Positions 7,532-13,630 of a stretch of DNA of 13,630 nucleotides are shown here, piece after piece. Origin of the DNA: Yimella sp. Its GTDB lineage: Bacteria > Actinomycetota > Actinomycetes > Actinomycetales > Dermatophilaceae. How positions within the stretch are numbered: the stretch's first letter is position 1; every line of letters starts with the position of its first letter. The stretch is from assembly GCA_030150425.1 (NCBI GenBank), contig JASLFY010000195.1:1-13630 (forward strand). Direction: 5' to 3'. The position numbers were made by a program, and so were the translations under genes. The notes below the pieces were generated by a model. It was not told the origin of the DNA. It searched no databases and saw nothing but the letters and a program-made list of their open reading frames with translations.

Positions 7532-8052
7532 TCGCCCTCGTCACCGGCGGCGTCCGCAGCGGGAAGAGCCGGGCCGCCAAGAGCCTGTTGGCCGACCACG
7601 ACCGGGTCACGTACGTCGCCACCGGCCCCCGCGCCGACGACGCCGACTGGGCCGATCGCATTGCCGCACACCGGGATCGGCGTCCCGCGCACTGGTCAGT
7701 GGTCGAGTCGACCGACCTCGTCGCGACGCTCGACGCCACCACCGGAGCCCTGCTGATCGACTGCCTCGGGACCTGGCTGACCGCCCGCCTCGACGCGCTC
7801 GACGCCTGGGAGAAGCCGATCGACGAGTGGGCCCCGACCCTCGAGGCGGAGGTCGGTGAGCTCGTCGACCGCCTCGCCCGGACGGACCGGGACGTCGTGC
7901 TGGTCACCAACGAGGTCGGGCTCGGTCTGGTCGCCCCGCACCGCTCGGGCCGGGTCTTCGCCGATCGGCTCGGCCTGCTGAACCAGCAGGTCGCCGCCGC
8001 CTGTGACCGGGTGATCCTGGTGGTCAGCGGTCAGCAGTTGGTGATCAAGTGA
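7528..8052 (+). CDS. cobU: Adenosylcobinamide kinase / adenosylcobinamide-phosphate guanylyltransferase
   Basis: This bifunctional enzyme (CobP in Pseudomonas naming) phosphorylates adenosylcobinamide and then adds GMP, giving the GDP-activated substrate for CobS. The 174-residue protein has the usual length. P-loop GGVRSGKS spans residues 7-14. YVATG (29-33) and HRDRRPAHWSVVE (48-60) follow; H48 corresponds to the histidine that carries GMP in CobU. LLIDCLGTWLT and VTNEVGLGLVAP are the further family blocks, with a C-terminal GQQLVIK. ATG 7528 overlaps the cobS stop by 4 nt (ATGA), and the next gene starts within its own stop, giving an unbroken coupled chain. Confidence 0.96.
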   Translation: MIALVTGGVRSGKSRAAKSLLADHDRVTYVATGPRADDADWADRIAAHRDRRPAHWSVVESTDLVATLDATTGALLIDCLGTWLTARLDALDAWEKPIDEWAPTLEAEVGELVDRLARTDRDVVLVTNEVGLGLVAPHRSGRVFADRLGLLNQQVAAACDRVILVVSGQQLVIK

Positions 8053-8954
8053 CCGCGGCGGGCATGATCGCCGGCTTCGCGGCCGACCGCCGGTGGGGTG
8101 ACCCGCGCCGGTTCCACCCGGTCGCCGGGTTCGGCACGGTCGCGACCCACTGGCAACGGGTCTGTTACGCCCCGACCAGGACACGCGGTGTTCTGTACGA
8201 AGCGACACTGGTCGGCTCCGTTGCCGTCGCCGCCCGCCGCCTCCCGGCGAACGACCTGGTCGCCGCCGTGGCGACCTGGTCCGTCCTCGGCGGCCGGTCG
8301 CTTGACCGCGAGGCCGACGCGGTCCACGCCCACCTCGACCGGGGCGACCTGGACGCGGCCCGCCGGCAGGTGCGCAACCTCGTCGGTCGGGACCCCGAAT
8401 CACTGGACGCCGACGGCGTCGCCCGAGCCACCGTCGAGTCGGTCGCCGAGAACTGTTCGGACGCCGTGGTGGCTCCCCTGTTCTGGGGCGCCATTGCCGG
8501 CCTTCCGGGACTGCTGACGTACCGCGCGGTCAACACGCTCGACGCGATGGTCGGCCACCGCACCCCGAAGTACGAGCAGTTCGGTTGGGCCGCAGCCAAA
8601 CTCGACGACCTGGCCAACTGGGCGCCAGCCCGTTTCGCTGCCCTCTGCGTCGTCGCCGCCGAACCCGCGCGACGCCGGGAGATCGTCGACGCGATCCGTC
8701 GGGACGCCCCGGCCCACCCGAGCCCGAACGGCGGCGTGATCGAGGCCGCGTTCGCCGCGGCGCTCGGCGTACAGCTCGGCGGCACGAACGTCTACGAGGG
8801 GCGTGCGGAGAACCGCGGACTGCTGGGCGCCGGCCGCCCGGTCACCGCCGCCGACATTCCCCGCACCGTCGCCCTGCACCGCCGGGTGAGCCTGCTGGCC
8901 CTCGGCGCCGCCGTCCTGACGCGCGTCAGCCGGCGTGCGCTCGTACGAAACTGA
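8049..8954 (+). CDS. cbiB: Adenosylcobinamide-phosphate synthase (CbiB/CobD)
   Basis: This membrane enzyme attaches aminopropanol (or its phosphate) to the propionate f side chain of adenosylcobyric acid. The 301-residue protein shows the family start GFAADRRWGDPRRFHPVAGFG (9-29) and the signature block ESVAENCSDAVVAPLFW (130-146), then GLPGLLTYRAVNTLDAMVG, HRTPKYEQFGWAAAKLDDLANWAP and SPNGGVIEAAFAAALGVQLGG. The fold is weakly hydrophobic at the N-terminal third and has short membrane segments near 50-60, 140-155 and 285-295. Its product needs aminopropanol phosphate from the CobC domain of the fusion encoded upstream. The GTG start overlaps cobU by 4 nt. Its last 29 bp overlap the end of cobK on the other strand, so the two convergent operons have no terminator gap. 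Confidence 0.94.
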   Translation: MTAAGMIAGFAADRRWGDPRRFHPVAGFGTVATHWQRVCYAPTRTRGVLYEATLVGSVAVAARRLPANDLVAAVATWSVLGGRSLDREADAVHAHLDRGDLDAARRQVRNLVGRDPESLDADGVARATVESVAENCSDAVVAPLFWGAIAGLPGLLTYRAVNTLDAMVGHRTPKYEQFGWAAAKLDDLANWAPARFAALCVVAAEPARRREIVDAIRRDAPAHPSPNGGVIEAAFAAALGVQLGGTNVYEGRAENRGLLGAGRPVTAADIPRTVALHRRVSLLALGAAVLTRVSRRALVRN

Positions 8955-9660
8955 CCGCCTCGTCGACCGTCGGCACCTCCGGCAGCCCCGAAGGCACCTG
9001 CGGTCGCTGTACGACCACCACCGGTACACCTTCTGCCCGCGCCGCGGCCAACTTCGCCTCCGTGTAGGAACCGCCGGAGTCCTTGGTCAGCAACACCCCG
9101 ATGCCGTGGTCGCGCAGCAGCGCGCGCTCCCCGGCGACCTCGTACGGCCCCCGGTCCAGCACCACGGTCCAGGCCGGCGGAGCGGCGTCCAACGGCTCGA
9201 CGACCCGGACCAACACCTCCCGCTCCCGCCAGTCGGCGAAGTGGTCGAGCGTCTGCCGGCCGGTGGTCAGGAACGGGCGCCCACCGATCCGCTCGGCCGC
9301 GGTGCGCGCCGCGTCGAGGTCGGCCACCCAGGTCCAGGAGTCCGCGTCCGGATGGGTGGCCCACCCGGGGCGCGCGAACCGGACCGCCGGGATCCCCGCG
9401 GTCGCGGCGGCGAGCGCCGCGTTGCCGGTGATCCCCGTCGCGAACGGATGGGTCGCGTCGACCAGCACCGAGATGTCGTTGTCCGTGAGGTACGCCGCCA
9501 ACCCGGCCGCGCCGCCGAAGCCGCCGACCCGCACCTCCCCGACCGGCAGCCGGGGGTTGCCGACCCGGCCGGCCAGGGAGGAGATGACCCGCAGGTCCGG
9601 GGCCAGGGCGCCGGCGAGGGCGCGCGCCTCCGCCGTGCCGCCGAGGATGAGAACTGTCAC
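8926..9660 (-). CDS. cobK: Precorrin-6A reductase
   Basis: This enzyme reduces precorrin-6A to dihydro-precorrin-6 with NADPH. The 244-residue protein has the length of M. tuberculosis CobK and shows all family blocks: LILGGTAEARALA (4-16, nucleotide loop), SSLAGRVG (27-34), GEVRVGGFGGAAGLAAYL (41-58), VDATHPFATGITGNA (67-81), FARPGW (95-100), FLTTGRQTLDHF (130-141), DRGPYE (169-174), and TKDSGGSYTEAKLAAAR (192-208). GTG 9660 is the start because it forms GTGA with the amidase stop and puts the family's first strand at the N-terminus. No strong ribosome site is visible, so it probably depends on translation of the amidase. It is the only pathway gene on this strand; the long frame upstream inside the amidase gene is a shadow. 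Confidence 0.95.
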   Translation of the reverse strand: MTVLILGGTAEARALAGALAPDLRVISSLAGRVGNPRLPVGEVRVGGFGGAAGLAAYLTDNDISVLVDATHPFATGITGNAALAAATAGIPAVRFARPGWATHPDADSWTWVADLDAARTAAERIGGRPFLTTGRQTLDHFADWREREVLVRVVEPLDAAPPAWTVVLDRGPYEVAGERALLRDHGIGVLLTKDSGGSYTEAKLAAARAEGVPVVVVQRPQVPSGLPEVPTVDEAVSFVRAHAG

Positions 9661-11090
9661 CCGGCCATTGTGGTCGACGACTGCGGCTGGTCGATCCGCC
9701 GGAACGGCGCCGCCTCCTCGACCTGCAACGCCAGCTCCAGCAGCAGTCGTTCCTGCCCGTGGTTCGCCGACGCCATCACGCCGATCGGCAATCCGCGCTC
9801 GTCGACGCCGGTGGGCAGCGAGATCGCCGGCCCGCCGGAGGCGTTCGCCAGCGGGGTGAACCCGACCAGGTCGAGTAGCCGCCGGAAGTGTTCGGCGCCG
9901 TCCACCGACGCACCCAGGTAGCCGAGTTCGGGGACCGTACGCGACAACACCGGCGTGAGCACCACGTCCGGGCCGCGGCGGAAGGCGAGCCGGCTGGCCG
10001 GGCTGGTCGCGAGCAGCCGGCCGATGACCAGCGGCATCCTCGTCCGCGCGGCGCGCCCCTGCGCGACGAGGTACTCGGTCAGCGGTTCGACCTTCGACTT
10101 GTCGAAGCCCTTGCCGAAGGTCGAGACGCCGTGCTCGACGCCCATGTACGCCAGGAACCCCCAGTACGCGGAGAAGTCGTCGGCGAAGAAGTCCGGGATC
10201 TGCAGGTCGTACGGCTCGACGTGGTGGCCGAGCGACTCCAGCAGGCCGGCGAGCTGCTCGACGGCCGCGCGCACCGGCGGGTCGGACGGCCCGGCGACCG
10301 GGGAATCGAGCATCACGCCGATCCGCAGCGGCCGGTCCAACGGTCGGTCGACCAGTCCGACGGCCGGCAGCGTGCGGTTCTTCCACACCTTCTCGGCCGC
10401 GGCGAAGAAGTGGGCGGTGTCGCGCACCGAGCGGGTCAACACCGAGTCGCTGACGATGCGCACCGGCATGGTGCGGCTGCCCTCGTTGAGCCGCAGCCGC
10501 CCGCGGGTCGGCTTGAGCCCGACCAGCCCGCAGTTCGACGCGGGGATGCGGATGGAGCCGCCGCCGTCGTTGCCGTGGGCGATCGGCACCACCCCGGCCG
10601 CGACGAGCGCCGCGGACCCGCCGGAGCTGCCGCCGCTGGAGTAGTCGGTGTTCCACGGGTTGTGGGTGTTGCGTTCCAGCGTCTCGGTGCTGCAGGTCCA
10701 GCCGAACTCCGGCATCGTCGTCGTCGCGATCGGCACCATCCCGGTGGCCCGGAACTGCGCCGCGACCGGCCCGTCCTTCTTCTTCGGGGTGACCGGGAAG
10801 GCGCGGGAGCCGTACGTCATCGGCAGGCCGCCGACCTCGACGTTGTCCTTGAACACGCTCGGTACGCCGGAGAACGGTCCGCCGACCCGTCGGGCCGCGC
10901 GGGCCCGGGCCCGCTCGAAGTCGTCGCGGACGACGGCCTGCAGCTGCGGGTCGACCCGTTCGAGTCGGGCGATCGCCGCGTCGACCGCCTCGAAGGCGGT
11001 GAAGTCGCCGGCCCGGATGGCTGCTGCCACCCCGACCGCGTCGAGGGTGCCGAGGACGTCGTCGCCGAAGGCGTGTACCTGCTGGGTCAT
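9657..11090 (-). CDS. Amidase signature (AS) family hydrolase, NylA-like
   Basis: This 477-residue hydrolase has the full Ser-cisSer-Lys machinery of the amidase signature family: K81 in SVFKDNVEV, S155 in YSSGGSSGGS (150-159), and nucleophile S179 in NDGGGSIRIP (174-183). The 24-residue S155-S179 spacing matches malonamidase E2 and FAAH. GLKPTRGR (191-198) follows. The HGNDGGGSIRIP form recalls 6-aminohexanoate-cyclic-dimer hydrolases (NylA) and related linear-amide amidases; the substrate cannot be told from sequence. There is no GatB-like partner or C-terminal Gat feature, so it is not likely GatA. ATG 11090 is preferred; GTG 11099 would add three residues. The stop overlaps the cobK start (GTGA) and the preceding gene ends about 40 nt upstream. 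A role in trimming corrinoid amides is possible but unsupported. Confidence 0.88.
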   Translation of the reverse strand: MTQQVHAFGDDVLGTLDAVGVAAAIRAGDFTAFEAVDAAIARLERVDPQLQAVVRDDFERARARAARRVGGPFSGVPSVFKDNVEVGGLPMTYGSRAFPVTPKKKDGPVAAQFRATGMVPIATTTMPEFGWTCSTETLERNTHNPWNTDYSSGGSSGGSAALVAAGVVPIAHGNDGGGSIRIPASNCGLVGLKPTRGRLRLNEGSRTMPVRIVSDSVLTRSVRDTAHFFAAAEKVWKNRTLPAVGLVDRPLDRPLRIGVMLDSPVAGPSDPPVRAAVEQLAGLLESLGHHVEPYDLQIPDFFADDFSAYWGFLAYMGVEHGVSTFGKGFDKSKVEPLTEYLVAQGRAARTRMPLVIGRLLATSPASRLAFRRGPDVVLTPVLSRTVPELGYLGASVDGAEHFRRLLDLVGFTPLANASGGPAISLPTGVDERGLPIGVMASANHGQERLLLELALQVEEAAPFRRIDQPQSSTTMAG

Positions 11091-11130
11091 GCGCCCCACT
11101 ATGCCCCGATCGGTTACCCGCCGGTAGGAA

Positions 11131-11967
11131 TTACGCCGGCTGGCTCACCCGCTGGACGTCGGCCAGCGCCTGGCGGAACCGCCGTACGCCGGTCGCGTAC
11201 GCCGCGACGTGGTCCAGACCGTCGGCGGTCAGCGCCTCGTCGACCCAGAGCACCGCGTACAGCGGGGCCAGGCGGGCGAACTGCTCCTGGTCCTGGCGGT
11301 CGAGCAGCGCGACCCGTTTGGCGAACCGGGCGTTCGGTTCGAAGCCGGGTGCGCAGGCGACGTCGAGCAGGCCCGCGACGTCGCGCACCCACGCCGCGTT
11401 GAGCGCCGACTCGACCTCGGGGCGGCCCGCGCAGGCATGCGCGTCGACCAGGTAGAGGTGGTCGATCCAGCTCGCGCCGGCCGCGTTCAGGCAGCCATCC
11501 ATCGCCGCCTCGTGGGTGCCGGTGACGCGGATGTCGTCGAGCGCCACGACGCGTACGCCGCGCAGGTCGGTGCGCGGGTCGAGGTGCATCGACTGCGCGG
11601 TGACCGCGTGACTGCGGGCAGCGGGATCCATCGCGGCGTAGTCGCCGGGGCTCACCCCGAGCCGGTGCATCCGGAACGAGGTCGCCGCGAGGCCGGGTGC
11701 GCGCTCGCGCAGGCGGTGCAGGAACGGGCGCACCAGTGAGCGGGCGGCCGGCGGCACCGCGGCGTAGCCGGACGACGTCACCGCGATCGGGCCCTCGATC
11801 GGGCCGACGACGTCGAGGAAATGGTCGGCCAGCGCGCGACCGTACGCCTGCGAGATGAGGCCGTCGCCGTGCTTGAAACGGCTGTAGTCGCCGGCCCGCA
11901 CCGGACCGTCGACCGGCAGCCTGTGGGCGTCGGCGGTCATCACGTGCAGCGTGATGCGGTCAGACAT
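11131..11967 (-). CDS. Phosphoribosyltransferase-like protein (Ter-associated type), second of a tandem pair
   Basis: A 278-residue soluble protein with no signal peptide. It carries a PRPP-loop-like motif VVALDDIRVTG (140-150), where two hydrophobic positions precede the DD pair that holds the ribose of PRPP. The N-terminal block DYSRFKHGDG (27-36) and the later VESALN (185-190) both recur in the next gene, as does DYAA....R (109-117). Such PRTases occur in predicted nucleoside-like metabolite operons of Ter stress systems; that link is my recollection of the family, not a search result. The C-terminal part (about 185-278) would be the accessory domain. ATG 11967 overlaps the previous gene by 8 nt and has GGGGGT upstream; the stop is TAA. 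An alternative is a PRTase-fold regulator without catalysis, since VTG replaces the usual TTG. Confidence 0.65.
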   Translation of the reverse strand: MSDRITLHVMTADAHRLPVDGPVRAGDYSRFKHGDGLISQAYGRALADHFLDVVGPIEGPIAVTSSGYAAVPPAARSLVRPFLHRLRERAPGLAATSFRMHRLGVSPGDYAAMDPAARSHAVTAQSMHLDPRTDLRGVRVVALDDIRVTGTHEAAMDGCLNAAGASWIDHLYLVDAHACAGRPEVESALNAAWVRDVAGLLDVACAPGFEPNARFAKRVALLDRQDQEQFARLAPLYAVLWVDEALTADGLDHVAAYATGVRRFRQALADVQRVSQPA

Positions 11968-12790
11968 GGGCCACCCCCAGCGCGTCGTCGAGCACGGCCG
12001 TCCCGGCGGGATACCCGGCCACGAACTCCGGGCCGGTCGCCACGGCGCCGGCGTACATCTCCTCGACCAGCGAGCGGGGCACCTCCGCGACGAAATCGGC
12101 CAACTCCGGGCTGGCCAACGCGCGCTTGAGGAACCGGATGGTGAGGTGGAAACGGCCCGCCTGGATGGTCGGGACCAGCTGCCGGATCGAGCGGATGCTC
12201 GAGTGGTTCAGCGCCGACTCGACCTGCGGCGCCGCGGCCAGCTCCGGCTCGCAGACGGCAACGTAGCCGAGGATCGTTGTCGCCGGATCCGCCTGCTCCA
12301 ACGCGGTCAGGATGGTCTGTTCGGCCAGCCCGGTGACGCGTACGTCGTCGATCACGACGAGGTTGGTGCCGGCCACGGACTCCTCCAGCCGGAACCCGAT
12401 CCGGGCCAGCTCGGCCGCCCGCTCGGCCTGTGACGAGGCGGCGTAGTCGGTGTGGGTGACCGAATCCTTGTGGATCTGGACGATGCGCCCGAGGGGCAGG
12501 TCGCAGGCGGCTCGCGCCGCGTTCAGCCGGGCCAGGACGGCCTCGGCCAGGAAGTAGCAGGACGGCGGGACGTGCAGGTAGGCCACCGGCAGCACCGGGA
12601 CGGCCGCGTCGGTGATCACATGGGGGTGCCGGGCGACCAACTCGGCGGCCAGCGCGGCCCCCAACTCGTCGATCGCGTCGGCGTCGCCGTGCTTCATCCG
12701 CGAATAGGTCTCGACGTCGAACGGGCGCCCGTCCGTCGTACGGATGTCGTCCGGGGTGCCCGTCAACCGGGCCGTCGTCACGCAGTCCAT
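11960..12790 (-). CDS. Phosphoribosyltransferase-like protein (Ter-associated type), first of a tandem pair
   Basis: A 276-residue cytosolic protein related to its downstream neighbour. Shared landmarks are TYSRMKHGDA (28-37), the PRPP-loop-like VVIDDVRVTG (145-154), VESALN (190-195) and an HTDYAASSQAER segment (113-124). VPVLPVAYLHVPPS (64-77) could be the site that holds the leaving group or base. Outside these blocks the two proteins differ, so the pair is an old duplication or two subfamilies that act together, perhaps as a heteromer (inference). The start at ATG 12790 is strongly supported by the ribosome site at 12797-12805, which overlaps the stop of the HAD gene. Substrate and product are unknown; PRPP use is inferred only from the loop motif. 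Confidence 0.68.
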   Translation of the reverse strand: MDCVTTARLTGTPDDIRTTDGRPFDVETYSRMKHGDADAIDELGAALAAELVARHPHVITDAAVPVLPVAYLHVPPSCYFLAEAVLARLNAARAACDLPLGRIVQIHKDSVTHTDYAASSQAERAAELARIGFRLEESVAGTNLVVIDDVRVTGLAEQTILTALEQADPATTILGYVAVCEPELAAAPQVESALNHSSIRSIRQLVPTIQAGRFHLTIRFLKRALASPELADFVAEVPRSLVEEMYAGAVATGPEFVAGYPAGTAVLDDALGVAHV

Positions 12791-12796
12791 CCGTGG

Positions 12797-12805
12797 TCCT
12801 CCCTC
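12797..12805 (-). promoter_or_regulatory. Strong ribosome binding site overlapping the HAD stop codon
   Basis: On the - strand GAGGGAGGA lies 6 nt before ATG 12790 and shares its first base with the TAG stop of the HAD gene (12805-12807). It fixes the start of the first PRTase-like gene and shows that it is translated from the same message as the HAD gene. Confidence 0.75.
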
Positions 12806-13491
12806 TACCGCAGGGCCTCCAGGGCCGCGGCGGTGTCCTCCCCGTTCGGGCGCACCAGCGTGGCCTGCAGGCCGGCCGCGTGGGCACCATCGACGTCGGC
12901 GACCGGATTGTCGCCGATATGTAGAACGCCGCCGGCCGCGATCGGTTCCCCCTCGATGCGCGAAATGATCGCCAGGGTGGCGTCGAAGATTCGGCGGTCC
13001 GGCTTGGCCCAGTCGACCTCGTTGGAGAAGATCCCCGCGATCGGCGGGAAGCCGGCCAGCTGCAGCAACTGCCGCATCAGCGACCCCGGCAGCATCCCGG
13101 TGTTGCTGGTCAGCACCACCGGCATCCGACCGGCGAGCTCGGCGACCAGCTGCGGGAGCGCGTCGTGCAGCGGCACCGGGTGGTGCGCCAGCGCCAGCGT
13201 CTCCTGCTGCCGGAACAGTTCGTCGTACGTCTCCCGCCCCGGCCGCTGCGCCACCTCGAGCCGGTCGAGGGTCAGCTCGATCCGCTCGACGAAGCCGACG
13301 TCGGTGCCGCGCCCCATCGAGATGTCGTCGGCCGCCCGGTCGGCTTCGCGCATCACCGCGTCGAAGCGTTCCGCGTCGACCTGCGGCACCAGCGCCGCAC
13401 GCAGCATCTCGTTGCGCGCCGGTTTGAAGGCCGGGTCACTGCGCAGCAGGGTGCCCCAGATGTCCAGGCTCAGGGCGCGTACGTCGGTCAT
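12805..13491 (-). CDS. HAD-superfamily hydrolase with DxWxT motif I
   Basis: A 228-residue haloacid dehalogenase superfamily protein. Motif I is LSLDIWGTLLRSDP (7-20) with nucleophile D10 and Trp at the +2 position, where phosphatases have Asp. Motif II is VVLTSNTG (125-132, S129), motif III K163 in WAKPDRRIF, and motif IV HIGDNPVADVDGA (191-203) with D194 and D199. An alpha-helical C1 cap spans about 20-105. The AFKPARNEML stretch after motif I recalls HAD proteins of Ter-type clusters (recollection, not a search). ATG 13491 is chosen over a start further upstream because GGAG lies 5 nt before it and family homology starts at residue 5. It is the first gene of the visible - strand unit, followed after 14 nt by the PRTase-like pair. 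The substrate is unknown; a phosphate ester of the pathway's nucleoside product is a guess. Confidence 0.82.
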   Translation of the reverse strand: MTDVRALSLDIWGTLLRSDPAFKPARNEMLRAALVPQVDAERFDAVMREADRAADDISMGRGTDVGFVERIELTLDRLEVAQRPGRETYDELFRQQETLALAHHPVPLHDALPQLVAELAGRMPVVLTSNTGMLPGSLMRQLLQLAGFPPIAGIFSNEVDWAKPDRRIFDATLAIISRIEGEPIAAGGVLHIGDNPVADVDGAHAAGLQATLVRPNGEDTAAALEALR

Positions 13492-13524
13492 GTCGTCTCC
13501 GGTTCCTCGGTCGTCGCACGGGCG

Positions 13525-13610
13525 CCCCTCACGCAAACGCTGCACCTACCTGCAGACGCTGTACGTACAACACCAGCGTCTGCGGACAAGTGCAGCGTTT
13601 GCGTGAGGGG
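13525..13610. repeat. 86-bp nested palindrome with four GCARACGCTG units
   Basis: A perfect 21-bp inverted repeat (13525-13545 with 13590-13610) encloses a second one (13550-13561 with 13574-13585, one G-T wobble). Both share the same centre. The central loop is 12 nt. The 10-bp unit GCAAACGCTG or GCAGACGCTG occurs at 13533-13542 and 13552-13561, and inverted at 13574-13583 and 13593-13602, so unit starts are 19, 22 and 19 bp apart, near two helical turns. It lies 34 bp before the HAD start. It may be an operator array for the - strand operon or a long hairpin ending a gene that lies to the right; no T run follows in either direction. Confidence 0.85.
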
Positions 13611-13616
13611 GGTGGG

Positions 13617-13630
13617 TCAGATCGCCTGCA
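13617..13630 (-). CDS. Possible 3' end of another - strand gene (partial)
   Basis: On the - strand the last bases read CAG GCG ATC TGA (...QAI, stop at 13617-13619) just before the palindrome. If this is a real gene end, the palindrome would sit 7 bp after its stop and look like a terminator. Only three codons are visible, so this is a weak suggestion. Confidence 0.2.

Noticed and set aside
9661..10656. An N-terminal extension of the cobK frame.
   Set aside because: It lies wholly inside the amidase gene and is low-complexity Arg/Ala sequence. CobK homology begins at GTG 9660.
9888..11402. A 504-codon + strand open frame opposite the amidase gene.
   Set aside because: No recognisable domain and a composition typical of antisense frames. 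The - strand encodes a complete amidase with its catalytic triad.
13525..13610. The palindrome read as a LacI-type operator or a CRISPR repeat.
   Set aside because: The decamer is not symmetric about its CG centre as LacI-family sites are, and there are no regular spacers or further repeats to make a CRISPR array.
1..13630. A search for tRNA/rRNA genes, insertion sequences, integrases and attachment sites.
   Set aside because: No cloverleaf-like sequence, rRNA-like segment, transposase motif or flanking target duplication was seen by eye. Apart from the riboswitch leader and the right edge, coding density leaves no space for them.

Overview
The window is GC-rich chromosomal DNA (about 70% G+C by eye). 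It has tightly packed genes, frequent GTG/TTG starts and stop/start overlaps. Together with the gene families this fits an actinobacterium that makes vitamin B12 by the aerobic-type (late cobalt insertion) route. The genus cannot be fixed from the sequence; the strong excess of the hexamer CGTACG may help.

Region 1 (1-8954, + strand) is a cobalamin locus. It opens with the last codons of an upstream gene and cobM (C11 methylation of precorrin-4). A cobalamin riboswitch follows (about 798-893), with a leader that can fold to hide the ribosome binding site of the next gene. Downstream, seven cistrons are joined by 1-7 nt overlaps: a fused AAA+/VWA chelatase protein (ChlI-ChlD type, probably a cobaltochelatase component), cobO, a CobB-CobC fusion, cobA, cobS, cobU and cbiB. 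They cover entry into corrinoids (CobA), cobalt insertion (chelatase component), a,c-amidation (CobB), adenosylation (CobO), the aminopropanol arm (CobC domain and CbiB), and nucleotide-loop assembly (CobU, CobS). cobN, cobQ, cobG, cobI, cobJ, cobH and cobT are not here and must lie elsewhere if the pathway is complete.

Region 2 (8926-13491, - strand) converges on region 1, with a 29-bp tail-to-tail overlap of cbiB and cobK. In transcription order it holds a HAD-family hydrolase, two diverged tandem phosphoribosyltransferase-like proteins, a NylA-like amidase-signature enzyme and cobK (precorrin-6A reductase). Spacings run from an 8-nt overlap to about 40 nt, so this looks like one transcription unit. 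The HAD plus PRTase pair resembles the biosynthetic arm of Ter (tellurite-resistance type) stress systems, which are predicted to make a nucleoside-like metabolite. Its coupling to an amidase and a B12 gene is the most unusual context in the window.

Region 3 (13492-13630) is the region upstream of the HAD gene. It holds an 86-bp coaxial nested palindrome built from four copies of a GCARACGCTG unit, which could be an operator array or a terminator. No tRNA, rRNA, CRISPR array, insertion sequence or integrase was seen, and no stretch over 300 bases lacks a gene.
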